Origin: Clostridium sp. E02
GTDB taxonomy: Bacteria > Bacillota > Clostridia > Lachnospirales > Lachnospiraceae
Length of the DNA stretch: 64,000 nucleotides
Assembly (NCBI RefSeq): GCF_003833015.1
Contig: NZ_RJLQ01000003.1
Span: 167,579 to 231,578, forward strand
Reading direction: 5' to 3'
The stretch's first letter is position 1; the number at the start of each line of letters is the position of its first letter. Positions 45,186 through 55,215 of the stretch are shown in pieces. The translations under genes were made by a program, and so were the position numbers. The notes under the pieces are model-generated. The model worked only from the letters and a program-made list of their open reading frames with translations, did no database searches and was not told the origin of the DNA.

Positions 45186-47138
45186 TCACAGTTTTCTTGG
45201 ATCAATATGATAAACTCTTCCGGATACCAGTTCTTCAAAAGGCCCCGGCTTGCACGTATCATTTCTAAGAAACGCTCCGAAAAAATCATTGGATACCAGC
45301 AAATCTTTTGTTACTGGTTTAATATCTTCTATTTTTATCACGTAATGATGCCGTTCTCTTCCCCACATGGTCTCCCATGGATACTCAGCTGCAGAACGAA
45401 ACACCAGCGTATAATAATCAGTATCTAGATCAACTTGAAAGGCTCCCTCCTGTCCCTCTTGATCAAATCCATAAAACTCCTGCCATGCAGGGAGATCTAG
45501 ACAACTTGGAGGAGCCGGATATAGAATTCTCAAATATCCCCCGTTCATAGAAACATAAAGATTTCCTTCTGCCTGGTTCTTCTCCGTGGGCATTTTGATC
45601 GCTGCCTCCCCACATTCGTAGAAAATGTTGTTGATAAAATGGGCATCTCTTGATGTTCCTCCCCTGAGATTTCCATGCATGCGAAATGCAACCGGTTTTG
45701 CAAAATACCCCGCACTTTTGCATCTTCCAATTAAATTATGAGCAACATATAAGTGGTCTGTCCCTTCGCCATAAATGGCATATCCATTTACAACTCCATC
45801 CTCTTCCATCTTATACCAGCCTGATGAGCCAGGTTCCTGTATCACTTTTTCTGCATCAAATCTGCCTTCCACATTCCAGAATATATTATTATCAATCAAG
45901 TTAACACCGTCTCTGGTGCATTCGATGAAAACAGCCTCCCGTTGCTCAATTCCATCTAAAAACAAATTCTGTGTGATCCGATTATTCTCATTGTTGCAGT
46001 CCAGCCATAAATGATCTGCCCGAAATGTCTTTGTAAAAATATTTCTTCTGATCAGACTATTCCTGCAATTATGTATTTTTATGGCACCTGCTTCCCAGGA
46101 CAGCTCCATCCTCTGCCAGCCTGTACCCTCGATCACATTATCTTCGATCAAAAGATTCTGCGCAAATAATCCGGCAATGCCGCATACCCCTGCATTTTTA
46201 ATTCGGCAGCGGCGTATTATGGTATTTCCAATGATCTGATCCTCAGACACCGAATGATGCCAGCATTCATTCCCAATATCAATTCCCACACCATTTGCCC
46301 AATCCACTTCACAGTCTTCGATAATCCAGTGATGCCCCCTGAAACAGGAGATGGAACCCCTCTGGGGCACTGGGGCACCGGTAGCTGCATGTGCACAGGT
46401 AATTCCTTTCACCTTGATATAAGATAAAAAGGGAATCTCCGGTGCAAAGCATTGTTCCCTGCATGTAATCTCCAGCCGATGTTTCTTTGGATCATCGTCT
46501 TTGCTTAATCGAACATGGACGGTCTGCCCATTGGCTTCCACCCAATACGCGTTCTCCTGTTCGCTTAACTGATGATAAAGGGATACCTGAACCAACGGCT
46601 TCCCATCACAAAAAACCATTCCACGCCGGTTTAGATACGTGGTCATATCGGTTTTGTCATATTCCAGAAATAATCTGTCATGAAGGATATTGACTGCACA
46701 AAATGGATTATATCCTTTAAAATCCTCTGGATTTAGCTTTATCTCCCAAATAGAAACTCCTTCTTCCTGTGCATCCGAAGAAAAATGGTTCCATCTCCAG
46801 CCCCGGCTGGGGGTGAAATTCTTTCCCTCTATGGAAGCTTTGATGCAAACCGGTTCGTTCTGCCAGGCTTCATAACAAATCATCCGATCCGGGCCGGTTC
46901 CGCCCATGGCAGGGTGTACGCATTCCCTGTACACACCGCCATGAATCCATACCCTGGTTCCCGGAACTGCAGCTGCAGCTGCTTCATTTATCGTCTGAAA
47001 GGGCTTTTGGATACTTCCATCACGTTCCTCTAATGCTCCAGCCTGATTGCAGTCCACATGCAGTTCTTGCTCATAACTTTGTTCCTGCTCCCAGAATGCG
47101 TTGCTTTTGCCCTCCGGAAGTATTGACGTTATATCCAT
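45186..47138 (-). CDS. Right-handed beta-helix protein
   Basis: 650 residues without signal peptide. N-terminal DUF1565-like start KPFQTINEAAAAAVPGTRVW, HGGVYRECVHPAMG, then an immunoglobulin-like insertion and beta-helix repeats: NTIIRRCRIKNAGVCGIAGL, NLLIEDNVIEGTGWQRM, SLIRRNIFTKTFRA, LIDNNIFWN. Such proteins are polysaccharide lyases or hydrolases of pectic sugars, but I see no clear catalytic set. It overlaps nothing and is 29 bp after the ABC solute-binding gene. Confidence 0.75.
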   Translation of the reverse strand: MDITSILPEGKSNAFWEQEQSYEQELHVDCNQAGALEERDGSIQKPFQTINEAAAAAVPGTRVWIHGGVYRECVHPAMGGTGPDRMICYEAWQNEPVCIKASIEGKNFTPSRGWRWNHFSSDAQEEGVSIWEIKLNPEDFKGYNPFCAVNILHDRLFLEYDKTDMTTYLNRRGMVFCDGKPLVQVSLYHQLSEQENAYWVEANGQTVHVRLSKDDDPKKHRLEITCREQCFAPEIPFLSYIKVKGITCAHAATGAPVPQRGSISCFRGHHWIIEDCEVDWANGVGIDIGNECWHHSVSEDQIIGNTIIRRCRIKNAGVCGIAGLFAQNLLIEDNVIEGTGWQRMELSWEAGAIKIHNCRNSLIRRNIFTKTFRADHLWLDCNNENNRITQNLFLDGIEQREAVFIECTRDGVNLIDNNIFWNVEGRFDAEKVIQEPGSSGWYKMEEDGVVNGYAIYGEGTDHLYVAHNLIGRCKSAGYFAKPVAFRMHGNLRGGTSRDAHFINNIFYECGEAAIKMPTEKNQAEGNLYVSMNGGYLRILYPAPPSCLDLPAWQEFYGFDQEGQEGAFQVDLDTDYYTLVFRSAAEYPWETMWGRERHHYVIKIEDIKPVTKDLLVSNDFFGAFLRNDTCKPGPFEELVSGRVYHIDPRKL

Positions 47139-47167
47139 GATTTCCCCTCCCTTATGAGTACTTTTTG

Positions 47168-48889
47168 CTATTTTACAGCCTTTTTTGCGTCTAGCTCGAT
47201 CTGATACTTTTCTTTATCAAACTGAACCAGATCATCAAATCCCATTCCATCCATCTGTGTGCACATCTCATTCCAAAAAGAATCAAACTCTTCGTCATCC
47301 TTTGCATAAATCATTCTCCATGAATAATCACTGAACAGTTCGCTGCACTGATTGCGAATTATGGATATATCCGATGGATCACTGGGAAGGGACACGCTCA
47401 CATTGGGGCTGATTAAAAGAATCTTGTTCTCTTTCATGTAATCAACCGGTTCTGCCGCACCGAATTTAGCTGCCCAGTCTTTTTTCATCTGTGTCATTGT
47501 GGCTGCTTTATAAGTACTCCAGTAATCTTTGTTATATGGTTCCCCGGTAGACGGATCTGTACTGATGGCATCCACCATCCATTGATTGATTGCATTATTT
47601 CCGTCGTTGTATCCGCCGCCTCCAAATTCGTCCGGTACGATCACATTGTCCATCAAAGCATTATCATTTATTAATGTATATTTTCCGTCACTGCCCACGG
47701 TATAGTTAAATGTTTTTAATCCATCATGCTCGTAAGTTAAGCCCTCAGGACTTGCATACCAATCCAGGAAATCCATAATTCTTTGATATTTGGCATCCTC
47801 TACTTGAGAACCTACAGCAAAAACACGACCACTGCCATAATAGGTATCTGCATCTGCATAATAGGTCTGGTCCTTAACCGGTGTATAAATAAATGCGGTG
47901 CCATCCTTTAACCGGTCCTGCGTATTCCAAAAACCCGTCTGCCAGCTATACCACATTAAGTACACTCTGCCCGTTTTCATCTTATCACAGGCCGTATTCC
48001 AATCCTGGGTACCGGAATCGGGATCCACAAGCCCTCTTCTGTTTGCATCATTTAAGAAATGAAGCATCTTATAATAAGTACCATCTTTGCTGTTAACCGG
48101 TATAAATGTATTATCTGGCTTTAAAAGAAGGGAGCCTTTGATTTTTTCCCCATACCAGGTTGTCAGCTGTGTGACATTGGCGATTCCTAACATTCCGTCT
48201 CCACCATCCCAGTCAGACCACAAAGAGAAGGGATAAGCCAGATCTCCGGCTTCGTTGGTCGGATGTGCCTTCATCATCTGTTCCAGAACATCTAAAAGTT
48301 CATCCGTATTCTTTATATCTGGACACCCCATTTCTGAATAAAGATCCCATCGCAAAAGCGGACTAGACTGAATTACGTCCTGGGAATAGGAGGTGGGTGA
48401 TGTATTGGTCATCTGACAGGGAATTCCATAGGTTTTTCCTTCCTTGTTTTCTGGCAATGCCTGATTTAAAACATCGATCTGATCCTGATACCCCATTAAA
48501 TTAGGATAATTTTTGATATCCGCCGTAATATCCTTAATTAATCCTGCTTTTACACAGTCCGTAAAATCGGTGCGTTCCACCACAACAATATCTCCTAAAT
48601 TTCCTGTACTGCACCGGGTCTGGTAGATCCCATCCCCAGCTACCTGTGGCGATATCATGTTTAGTTCTATGTTAAACTTATCTTTTACTACTTTTGCAAA
48701 CCACCCAGTCTGAGTCCCCTGATAATTTGCTGCAACATCATAAATATCAAATTTCATTGGTTCGTCGTAGTTGCCTGTGTCAGAGGCGGCGGTTGTTCCC
48801 TGTTTTGCTGCGGGACTGCCACATCCAGCCACCAAAACTGACACCATAGCTACCGACAGCATTTTTAAAGTTCTTCTTTTTACGTTCAT
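47168..48889 (-). CDS. ABC transporter solute-binding lipoprotein (LplA-like)
   Basis: 573 residues from ATG at 48889. Signal peptide with lipobox SVLVAGCGS (Cys about 22). The large size and motifs (DIVVVERTDFTDCVKAGLIK, YGIPCQMTNTSPTSYSQDVI, RIMDFLDWYASPEGLTYEHD) match LplA/YtcQ-like oligosaccharide binders. It precedes two permease genes in the operon order permease-permease-binding protein. Confidence 0.88.
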   Translation of the reverse strand: MNVKRRTLKMLSVAMVSVLVAGCGSPAAKQGTTAASDTGNYDEPMKFDIYDVAANYQGTQTGWFAKVVKDKFNIELNMISPQVAGDGIYQTRCSTGNLGDIVVVERTDFTDCVKAGLIKDITADIKNYPNLMGYQDQIDVLNQALPENKEGKTYGIPCQMTNTSPTSYSQDVIQSSPLLRWDLYSEMGCPDIKNTDELLDVLEQMMKAHPTNEAGDLAYPFSLWSDWDGGDGMLGIANVTQLTTWYGEKIKGSLLLKPDNTFIPVNSKDGTYYKMLHFLNDANRRGLVDPDSGTQDWNTACDKMKTGRVYLMWYSWQTGFWNTQDRLKDGTAFIYTPVKDQTYYADADTYYGSGRVFAVGSQVEDAKYQRIMDFLDWYASPEGLTYEHDGLKTFNYTVGSDGKYTLINDNALMDNVIVPDEFGGGGYNDGNNAINQWMVDAISTDPSTGEPYNKDYWSTYKAATMTQMKKDWAAKFGAAEPVDYMKENKILLISPNVSVSLPSDPSDISIIRNQCSELFSDYSWRMIYAKDDEEFDSFWNEMCTQMDGMGFDDLVQFDKEKYQIELDAKKAVK

Positions 48890-48922
48890 ACACTGCTCCC
48901 TTCTTTCTATTTGCAATTGTTA

Positions 48923-49846
48923 TTATCCTTTCACAGCACCAATCATGATTCCTTTTACAAAAAATCTCTGAAAAATCGGGTAAATCAATATAATCGGTGC
49001 CACAACTACAATCGTAACGGTCATTCGGATGGATGTTGCAGTCTGGGAATGTGCCAGACTTGCCGCCATCTGTGCGGAGGAGGCATTGCTATTGGCGAGT
49101 GCCTTTAAGGAGCTTGCCTGGTTGATGTACTGATAAAGAGTAAATTGCAAGGTATACAGCCGGTTATCCGTTACCAAAAGTAACGTATCCTGAAACGCAT
49201 TCCATTGCGCTACAGCCGTAAAGATTGCAACCGTTGCAAGGATGGGTTTAATCAAAGGGGTAATAATCTGAACAAATATTTTCAGTGTACCGGCCCCGTC
49301 AATTTCCGCCGCATCTTGCAATTCCCTTGGGATAGACTCCACAAATGTTTTACACAGAACAATATAAAAGGGGGATACTGCAACCGGTAAAATGTAGCCC
49401 CAGAAATTATTGGTTAAATGAAGATTTCGCATTGTGATGTACCAAGGAATAATGCCGGCATTAAAATACATAGTTGCAACTACAAATCGATACCAGAATT
49501 TTCTCTTCCACATAGTTTCTTTCGTAAACATATAGCCAAGAAAAGCAGCAATGAATACCGTAACAATTGTCCCTACCAATGTCCTGGCCACAGAAACTTT
49601 GAGAGCGGTAAACAGTCCGGAGATCTTAAGAACAGAAACATAATTATTAAAATGGATCCCAATCGGCCAGAGAAGAATTTTTCCCCTTTCACTTAAATCA
49701 TTGGCACTAATGGTATTAATGAATATGTAGTAGAACGGATAAACACATATAAAGGTAAAAAACAAATAGACAATACAGGTAATGGTATCAATCATACGGT
49801 CTTCAAAACTTTGTTTTCTTTTATGTTTTTTAACGTTTTCTCTCAT
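48923..49846 (-). CDS. Carbohydrate ABC permease (YtcP/LplC-like)
   Basis: 307 residues from ATG at 49846 (AAGGGAGA). Six membrane segments. The EAA loop reads IPRELQDAAEIDGAGTLKIF, LITPLIKPILATVA. Matches the YtcP/LplC subfamily. The ATPase subunit is not in the window; such systems use a shared MsmX-type ATPase encoded elsewhere. Confidence 0.92.
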   Translation of the reverse strand: MRENVKKHKRKQSFEDRMIDTITCIVYLFFTFICVYPFYYIFINTISANDLSERGKILLWPIGIHFNNYVSVLKISGLFTALKVSVARTLVGTIVTVFIAAFLGYMFTKETMWKRKFWYRFVVATMYFNAGIIPWYITMRNLHLTNNFWGYILPVAVSPFYIVLCKTFVESIPRELQDAAEIDGAGTLKIFVQIITPLIKPILATVAIFTAVAQWNAFQDTLLLVTDNRLYTLQFTLYQYINQASSLKALANSNASSAQMAASLAHSQTATSIRMTVTIVVVAPIILIYPIFQRFFVKGIMIGAVKG

Positions 49847-49866
49847 AGCTTCTCCCTTCTGCCTCA

Positions 49867-50787
49867 TTAAACAAATCCTTCCCCTCTGACCATTTTAGAT
49901 ACCTGATTTGTTGCACACAACAAAAATACGCTTACGATACTCTTAAATATACTAATGGCAGTAGACAGAGAATATCCCCCACTTCCCATTGCAATGTTGT
50001 AAACATACAAATCCAACACCTGTATGTAGTCCTTATTAAAGGCATTTTGAAAAACATAGAATTGTTCCATTCCATTTGTCAGGAAATTAGCAAGATTTAG
50101 CATTACCAATACAAAAAATGTGGGAATTAAACCAGGGATTGTTATATGCCAGATAATCTGCATTCTCGTGGCCCCATCCACTCTGGCCGCTTCTTTCATC
50201 TGTTCATCAATCCCGGATATGGCCGCAATATACATAATCGCTGCCCACCCTGCATTCTTCCAGGTAAGCCACAGCCACATTTTCAGCCATATATGATCTG
50301 CAGACTGAAGAAAAAGCTGGGGTGACTGAATAATTCCCAAATTCATCAATAAGCTGTTTACGACACCCGTGCTGCAAAATACGCAGTATGCAATGGAATA
50401 CACCAAAACCCAACTGATGAAATTAGGTAATGTAGTGGCTGTCTGGACAAATACTTTAAATGGTCTCCATTTGATTTCATTAAGAAAAACAGCAAAAATC
50501 ATGGGAAACCAGGAAAACAGAAGGCTTAACCCACTGATCGCAAAGGTGTTTCTTAAAACAGCCAGCAGCTGCCTTACCTTTACATCATTGGTAAACAGGG
50601 AGGAAAACCATTTGAAACCCACAAACTGATCCATACGAAGCGGAAACGGTGGCTTATAATCAAAAAACGCATAAACCCAGCCATATAACGGATAATACGA
50701 AAACACAGCAACTAAAAGAAGAAATGGTAACACATACATAAATTCTCTGAATGCCCTTGCCTTTTTCCTGTCAGTAAACATTTTCAT
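49867..50787 (-). CDS. Carbohydrate ABC permease (LplB-like)
   Basis: 306 residues; ATG at 50787 after AGGAAAGG. Segments LPFLLLVAVFSYYPLYGWVY, GFKWFSSLFT and the EAA loop (DEQMKEAARVDGATRMQII, ITIPGLIPTFFVLVM) match LplB. First gene of the importer/glycosidase operon that ends with GH127; promoter and operator candidates lie just upstream. Confidence 0.92.
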   Translation of the reverse strand: MKMFTDRKKARAFREFMYVLPFLLLVAVFSYYPLYGWVYAFFDYKPPFPLRMDQFVGFKWFSSLFTNDVKVRQLLAVLRNTFAISGLSLLFSWFPMIFAVFLNEIKWRPFKVFVQTATTLPNFISWVLVYSIAYCVFCSTGVVNSLLMNLGIIQSPQLFLQSADHIWLKMWLWLTWKNAGWAAIMYIAAISGIDEQMKEAARVDGATRMQIIWHITIPGLIPTFFVLVMLNLANFLTNGMEQFYVFQNAFNKDYIQVLDLYVYNIAMGSGGYSLSTAISIFKSIVSVFLLCATNQVSKMVRGEGFV

Positions 50788-50848
50788 GAAAACCATCCTT
50801 TCCTGTTCTTACAGTTTCACAACATTTTAAGGATATGCATCTCCTTTT

Positions 50849-50862
50849 GTAAATCGTTTTAC
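50849..50862. promoter_or_regulatory. Candidate LacI-type operator 1
   Basis: GTAAATCGTTTTAC, a near-palindrome with central CG typical of LacI-family operators, 62 bp upstream of the permease start. Confidence 0.55.
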
Positions 50863-51001
50863 TTGTTCACTGGAATTATATCCCAGAACTTAAGCACAGT
50901 CAACAAATATTACATTTAAATTGTGTCATTTGTATATTTTACACAACACTTATTCTATTTTATTATACTTTATTACTATGTTTTTCTCGTTAAATTTATG
51001 T

Positions 51002-51015
51002 ATAAATCGTTTTAC
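51002..51015. promoter_or_regulatory. Candidate LacI-type operator 2
   Basis: ATAAATCGTTTTAC, identical to operator 1 at 13 of 14 positions, 153 bp away. The pair flanks the presumed promoter in the 305-bp gap 50788-51092, allowing looping or two-site repression by the LacI-family protein encoded next door. Confidence 0.55.
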
Positions 51016-51047
51016 GTTTTCACCTTTCTATCATGTGATATGAAAAT

Positions 51048-51079
51048 AGCAGATATGGCTTAAAATCACCACATCTGCT
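51048..51079 (-). terminator. Intrinsic terminator of the LacI gene
   Basis: AGCAGATATGG / CCACATCTGCT 11-bp stem (one G-U), 14 bp after the LacI stop, followed on the minus strand by ATTTTC. Separates the regulator from the importer operon. Confidence 0.65.
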
Positions 51080-51092
51080 TTCCATTTTGTTC

Positions 51093-52151
51093 CTATATTT
51101 TTTCTATAACAATTTTTTTAACCGATTTTCTGAAAATAAGGGAACACGGAAAAGAAATTTCCTCAACCTGGTTCGCTTTTTGTTCTACTTGCTCCTCTAA
51201 TGTCTGAATTAATAACTCCGCCGCCTTTTTCCCAATTTCTTTTAGCGGGAGTGCAGCCGTCGTCAGTGCTGGTCGAAAATATTCAGCAATTATCTGATCA
51301 TCAAAACCCACTACTGAAATATCCTCTGGTGCTTCTAGTCCATTCTCTTCTAAATAATCATAAACTCCACCTGCAATAATATCGGAAAAGCAAAAAATTG
51401 CTGTAACTTTCTTTTTCATCAGGGTTTCTGCCCCCTTATATCCACATACCCGATCCCAGCTTCCATAACATACAAGATCTGGATTGTAGAAGATCTTCCG
51501 GTCAAACAAGGCTTTCTGATATCCCAAAAGCCGCTTATCCATATGGATGTTGTCTTTTCTTCCCCCGATAACGCCGATCCTTTTATGTCCCATTTTCAGA
51601 AGATATTCTGTCATATCATATCCACCCTTTTCGTCATCAATTACAACAGAAGGAAAACGGGGCGTATGAGTATATCCGTATGTCATAACTGCCGGTATTT
51701 TTAAATCCTCAGAGAAGCAGCACATGTTTCTCGCATGACCCGGCACATATATGATCCCATCTACTTTAATAGACAAAAGCTCCTGTATCGCCGGGTTTAA
51801 AACAGAGTAATATTCCTCTTCATCATGATACCATTGTTCCTTCCATCTGGCATACAAACGTAGATTCACCATAATTGTTCTGTAATTTTTTTCCTCGCAA
51901 TAAGACATAATACTTTCAATAATAATAGGGGCGGAAAAAAGTGAAATATCCTCTGCAATAATCCCGATTAGTTTTGTCTTTTTCTTGCGGAGTCCCCGGG
52001 CGATATAGTTGGGTTGATAGCCAGTTTCTTTGATTACCTGTAATACCTTTTGCCTTGTTTCTTCACTTACTTTTGGTATCCCATTTAAAATGTTCGATAC
52101 CGTAGATACGGATACGTCACATCTTTTTGCAATATCCTTCAATGTTACCAT
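51093..52151 (-). CDS. LacI-family regulator of the arabinoside locus
   Basis: 352 residues. HTH: LKDIAKRCDVSVSTVSNILN; effector domain with AIFCFSDIIAGGVYDYLEEN and ISVVGFDDQIIAEYFRPALT. ATG at 52151 overlaps the stop of the upstream dehydrogenase gene (TAATG), so the two are translationally coupled. The adjacent candidate operators suggest it represses the importer/GH127 operon. Confidence 0.92.
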   Translation of the reverse strand: MVTLKDIAKRCDVSVSTVSNILNGIPKVSEETRQKVLQVIKETGYQPNYIARGLRKKKTKLIGIIAEDISLFSAPIIIESIMSYCEEKNYRTIMVNLRLYARWKEQWYHDEEEYYSVLNPAIQELLSIKVDGIIYVPGHARNMCCFSEDLKIPAVMTYGYTHTPRFPSVVIDDEKGGYDMTEYLLKMGHKRIGVIGGRKDNIHMDKRLLGYQKALFDRKIFYNPDLVCYGSWDRVCGYKGAETLMKKKVTAIFCFSDIIAGGVYDYLEENGLEAPEDISVVGFDDQIIAEYFRPALTTAALPLKEIGKKAAELLIQTLEEQVEQKANQVEEISFPCSLIFRKSVKKIVIEKI

Positions 52152-53140
52152 TACCATTGCTCCTCTTCATCTGCGGGAAACTTTATAGATAGCTGTCTTC
52201 TGACTTCATCCATCATTTGAAGCTCCATACGTGAGGATCTCATCGACTCATGCCAGTCCCGCTCTCCCTTGATCTGCCCAATCCATTCCTTGATTTCATA
52301 AATCATATTGGATTCTGGCTCACGTGACATTAACACTTCAGTCTCTCCATTCTTTCCATAAAATGTTATCTTACATGGATTTGGTATCTCTTCAATCACA
52401 AGGGTTCCATCTTCCCCCTGAATCTGACTGGGAATATGACTATCGGATATCTTAGAGTAAATGAGTTCTGCCTGCATTTGTTCATATCTGGCTAGAATCG
52501 TTCCTGCTCCATCCACACCATTATGAAGAAAGATAGCATCTGATATAATTTTATTAGGTAAGCCAAAAAGCTTAACCAACGGGTGGATACAGTACACTCC
52601 GATATCCATCAAAGCCCCATTGGAAAACAAGGGGTTAAACGAATTCTCTATCACTCCCTTTTTAAAATTGTCATATCTAGAAGAGTATTTGCAAAACTGG
52701 AAACTAACTCTGCGTATGAGTCCCAATCGGTGCAGATTATCTTGTATCACCGCAAATCCAGGATCAAAAACCGAACGCATGGCTTCTAATAATACGACAT
52801 GGTTTTTATCAGCAGTCTCTATTAATTTGTCAAGTTCCAATTGATTGGATGTAATTGTTTTTTCACACAACACATGTTTTCCATGAGAGAGCATTAAGAT
52901 TGACTGTTCAAAATGCAGGCTATTGGGACTGGCAATGTATACTGCGTCCACATCCTTTGAATTCGCAAGACCCATTAAATCGGTGCAATATCTACATGCA
53001 CTATATTCTGCTGCAAATGCTTTTGCCTTCTCCTCATCCCTTGAATACGAAGCGATATATAAAAGTTCACTGCTTTTAGCTGCAGCTTCAAGAAATTTTC
53101 GAACAATAAAATTAGTTCCTATGGTAGCAAAACGTATCAT
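52151..53140 (-). CDS. Gfo/Idh/MocA-family dehydrogenase
   Basis: 329 residues from ATG at 53140 (AAAGGAG). NAD(P)-binding start MIRFATIGTNFIVRKFLEAA, DVDAVYIASPNSLHF and HGKHVLCEKTITSNQ with the conserved EK(T/P) motif. The C-terminal domain has NGALMDIGVYCIHPLVKLFG. Acts on a sugar or cyclitol. Co-transcribed with the LacI gene. Confidence 0.9.
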   Translation of the reverse strand: MIRFATIGTNFIVRKFLEAAAKSSELLYIASYSRDEEKAKAFAAEYSACRYCTDLMGLANSKDVDAVYIASPNSLHFEQSILMLSHGKHVLCEKTITSNQLELDKLIETADKNHVVLLEAMRSVFDPGFAVIQDNLHRLGLIRRVSFQFCKYSSRYDNFKKGVIENSFNPLFSNGALMDIGVYCIHPLVKLFGLPNKIISDAIFLHNGVDGAGTILARYEQMQAELIYSKISDSHIPSQIQGEDGTLVIEEIPNPCKITFYGKNGETEVLMSREPESNMIYEIKEWIGQIKGERDWHESMRSSRMELQMMDEVRRQLSIKFPADEEEQW

Positions 53141-53238
53141 GTACTTCTCCTTTCTCAAAATGTATTTCAATACATTCAAGTGCTCATAAAGTTACTCCTA
53201 TAATATCACTACTTTCAAACACTTACAATCGTTTCAGA

Positions 53239-54291
53239 CTAAGAGTTTGTCACAAGGTACATGGCAATCTCATCGATTTCCCGGTTTGTACTGATTAATA
53301 AATCTTCCCCATCTTTTTTCAGATGCAGGACACTAGCCGGTCCGCAGTCCTGATCAAGAATTTCCCATTGGTATGTCTGCCGCTCTTTGTTCCAGGTAAA
53401 GCAAAGGAGATTCCGTTCCCCCTGCCTGTGTCCCACCACAAGAGCCGGCTTTCCACATAAATCCCCTCCAAAAATTGCATGAGAAAATTCTGCCGGTTTT
53501 TCATATTCATATACCTTCTGATAACTGCCCTCTGTTTTTTTATAAATGGAAATACAGTCACCGTGGAAAGGAGACAGGACTGCAAGTTCTTTTTCCCCAT
53601 CCTCATCAAAGTCCACCAGAACCGCATCGCTGGCAGGAGTTCCAAGAAGCTTGCGGACATCCCATGGCTCTCCGGTCCGAACAGGCGGAATAAATTGTCG
53701 GATTCCACCTTCAAAGGACACAAGCCCAGTATCCATCCCATCTTCTTCCACTCGGTAATAGCCGTGATTTTTAATCAGTCCCTCCATTATGACCTCAAGT
53801 TTTAAAGGACTGGATTCACAAAGACCGCCAAGAACCTTGGGAAGCTCTGCGGCATAAACCTTGCCGGGGCTTGACCAGTCTTCCTTATACGCATGACCTG
53901 ATTTTAAGGTGCAGGCCAGAAGATAACTGGTTTTTCCCCTTTTGAGTATGTCAAAGCGGTGAACATGGGGAAGCACCGCAATGGTCCTTACCTGCCACTT
54001 TCCCAAATCATCAGGAGTTACCAGAACAATCTTTGCCTCTTTGGAATCATTGGGGGAATAAAATTTATGAGTTGCAAGAAACTGCCCGTCTGTACCGGGT
54101 ACCTGCACCATGGACATGGTACCGCCCGGTCCGTCCCAGATGGTATCCACTTTATTACCGTCCATGTCAAACAACAGGCATGGATCTTCTTTTTCAGCCG
54201 CTACCAGAAAATGTTCTTTTCCTTTATAATATAAAGGAGCGACAGAATAACATTTTTTCAAATGCTCCAACACCTTTTTCTCTGCTTTCAT
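53239..54291 (-). CDS. FG-GAP-like beta-propeller protein
   Basis: 350 residues, no signal peptide. Repeated short beta motifs such as VLVDFDEDGEKELAVLS (an FG-GAP/VCBS-like DxDxDG) and GDLCGKPALVVGHRQGERN. Its start overlaps the stop of the UlaE-like gene (ATGA). Family uncertain and no enzymatic motif seen. Last gene of the ascorbate-type operon. Confidence 0.6.
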   Translation of the reverse strand: MKAEKKVLEHLKKCYSVAPLYYKGKEHFLVAAEKEDPCLLFDMDGNKVDTIWDGPGGTMSMVQVPGTDGQFLATHKFYSPNDSKEAKIVLVTPDDLGKWQVRTIAVLPHVHRFDILKRGKTSYLLACTLKSGHAYKEDWSSPGKVYAAELPKVLGGLCESSPLKLEVIMEGLIKNHGYYRVEEDGMDTGLVSFEGGIRQFIPPVRTGEPWDVRKLLGTPASDAVLVDFDEDGEKELAVLSPFHGDCISIYKKTEGSYQKVYEYEKPAEFSHAIFGGDLCGKPALVVGHRQGERNLLCFTWNKERQTYQWEILDQDCGPASVLHLKKDGEDLLISTNREIDEIAMYLVTNS

Positions 54292-55151
54292 TCCTCACAC
54301 TCCTCTTTGCACTGTTTATCAAGAATCTCTGTCATCCGTTTATTGGCATCATAAAGATCTCTCATCCACTGGGTATTTCCAGTGTACCAGAACTCCGCTA
54401 CATACTTTCTAATTCCCAGTTCCCAGGCTGTTTTAATGGCACTTTCAAAATCCACATGCCCTGTACCAAAGGGGATTTCACGGAACTTTCCGGGAACAGT
54501 TTCTTTTAAATGCATGGCGACCAGATGACCTTTTCCCGCACGTAAGTCATCGAATGCATTGATCCCGTAGGTTTTGGCTGCGTTGGTGATATTTCCGATA
54601 TCCGGATAGACGTTTAAATACATAGATGATACCAGCTTTACATATACCATGGATTTTTCCACTGTATTCATGAATTCCGTTTCCATGGTTTCAAACCCCA
54701 ATACAACACCTAAGCGCGCTGCGATCTCTGTTGCTTTCTTTAGGTTTTCCAAAAAATACTGTTTGGTCTCTTCGTTTGAATCCTCATAATATACATCATA
54801 GCCAGCCAGCTGGATGATCCTGACCCCCAGATCATCGGCCAGCTGGATTGCTTTCTTCATAATCTCCATCCCCATTTCCCGCACAGCCGGATCCTGGCTT
54901 CCAAGGGGATATTTGCGATGACCGCTTAAGCACATGGTGCGGATCGGCAGTCCCACAATCTTCATTGTATTGATTAATTCCAATCGTTCTGCCTGTGACA
55001 TGGATAAACGGTTTAACTTCTCATCAGATTCATCAATACTGATTTCCACAAAATCATAACCGGCAGCTTTTGCAGCTTCCAGCTTTTCTTTCCAGCCAAG
55101 CCACGCAGGCATGGATTTCTCATATAATCCAAGGGTATATGCCTTTTCCAT
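54288..55151 (-). CDS. ulaE: L-xylulose/L-ribulose 5-phosphate 3-epimerase (UlaE-like)
   Basis: 287 residues from ATG at 55151 (GGAGG). TIM-barrel AP-endonuclease-2-like epimerase: EAAKAAGYDFVEISIDESDE, CLSGHRKYPLGSQDPAVREM, VVLGFETMETEFMNTVEKSM, YPDIGNITNAAKTYG and HLKETVPGKFREIPFGTGHV. Converts the 5-phosphate after decarboxylation in ascorbate use. UlaD (decarboxylase) and UlaF (4-epimerase) are not in the window. Confidence 0.92.
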   Translation of the reverse strand: MEKAYTLGLYEKSMPAWLGWKEKLEAAKAAGYDFVEISIDESDEKLNRLSMSQAERLELINTMKIVGLPIRTMCLSGHRKYPLGSQDPAVREMGMEIMKKAIQLADDLGVRIIQLAGYDVYYEDSNEETKQYFLENLKKATEIAARLGVVLGFETMETEFMNTVEKSMVYVKLVSSMYLNVYPDIGNITNAAKTYGINAFDDLRAGKGHLVAMHLKETVPGKFREIPFGTGHVDFESAIKTAWELGIRKYVAEFWYTGNTQWMRDLYDANKRMTEILDKQCKEECEE

Positions 55152-55215
55152 AAATTTGCCTCCATAAAAGATGCAATCAACATGGAAGCCCGGGCATTGT
55201 TCCACTATGATTGGT

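Noticed and set aside
44766..45268. Long plus-strand frames opposite the carboxylesterase
   Set aside because: Antisense to a clear carboxylesterase gene; no start site support.
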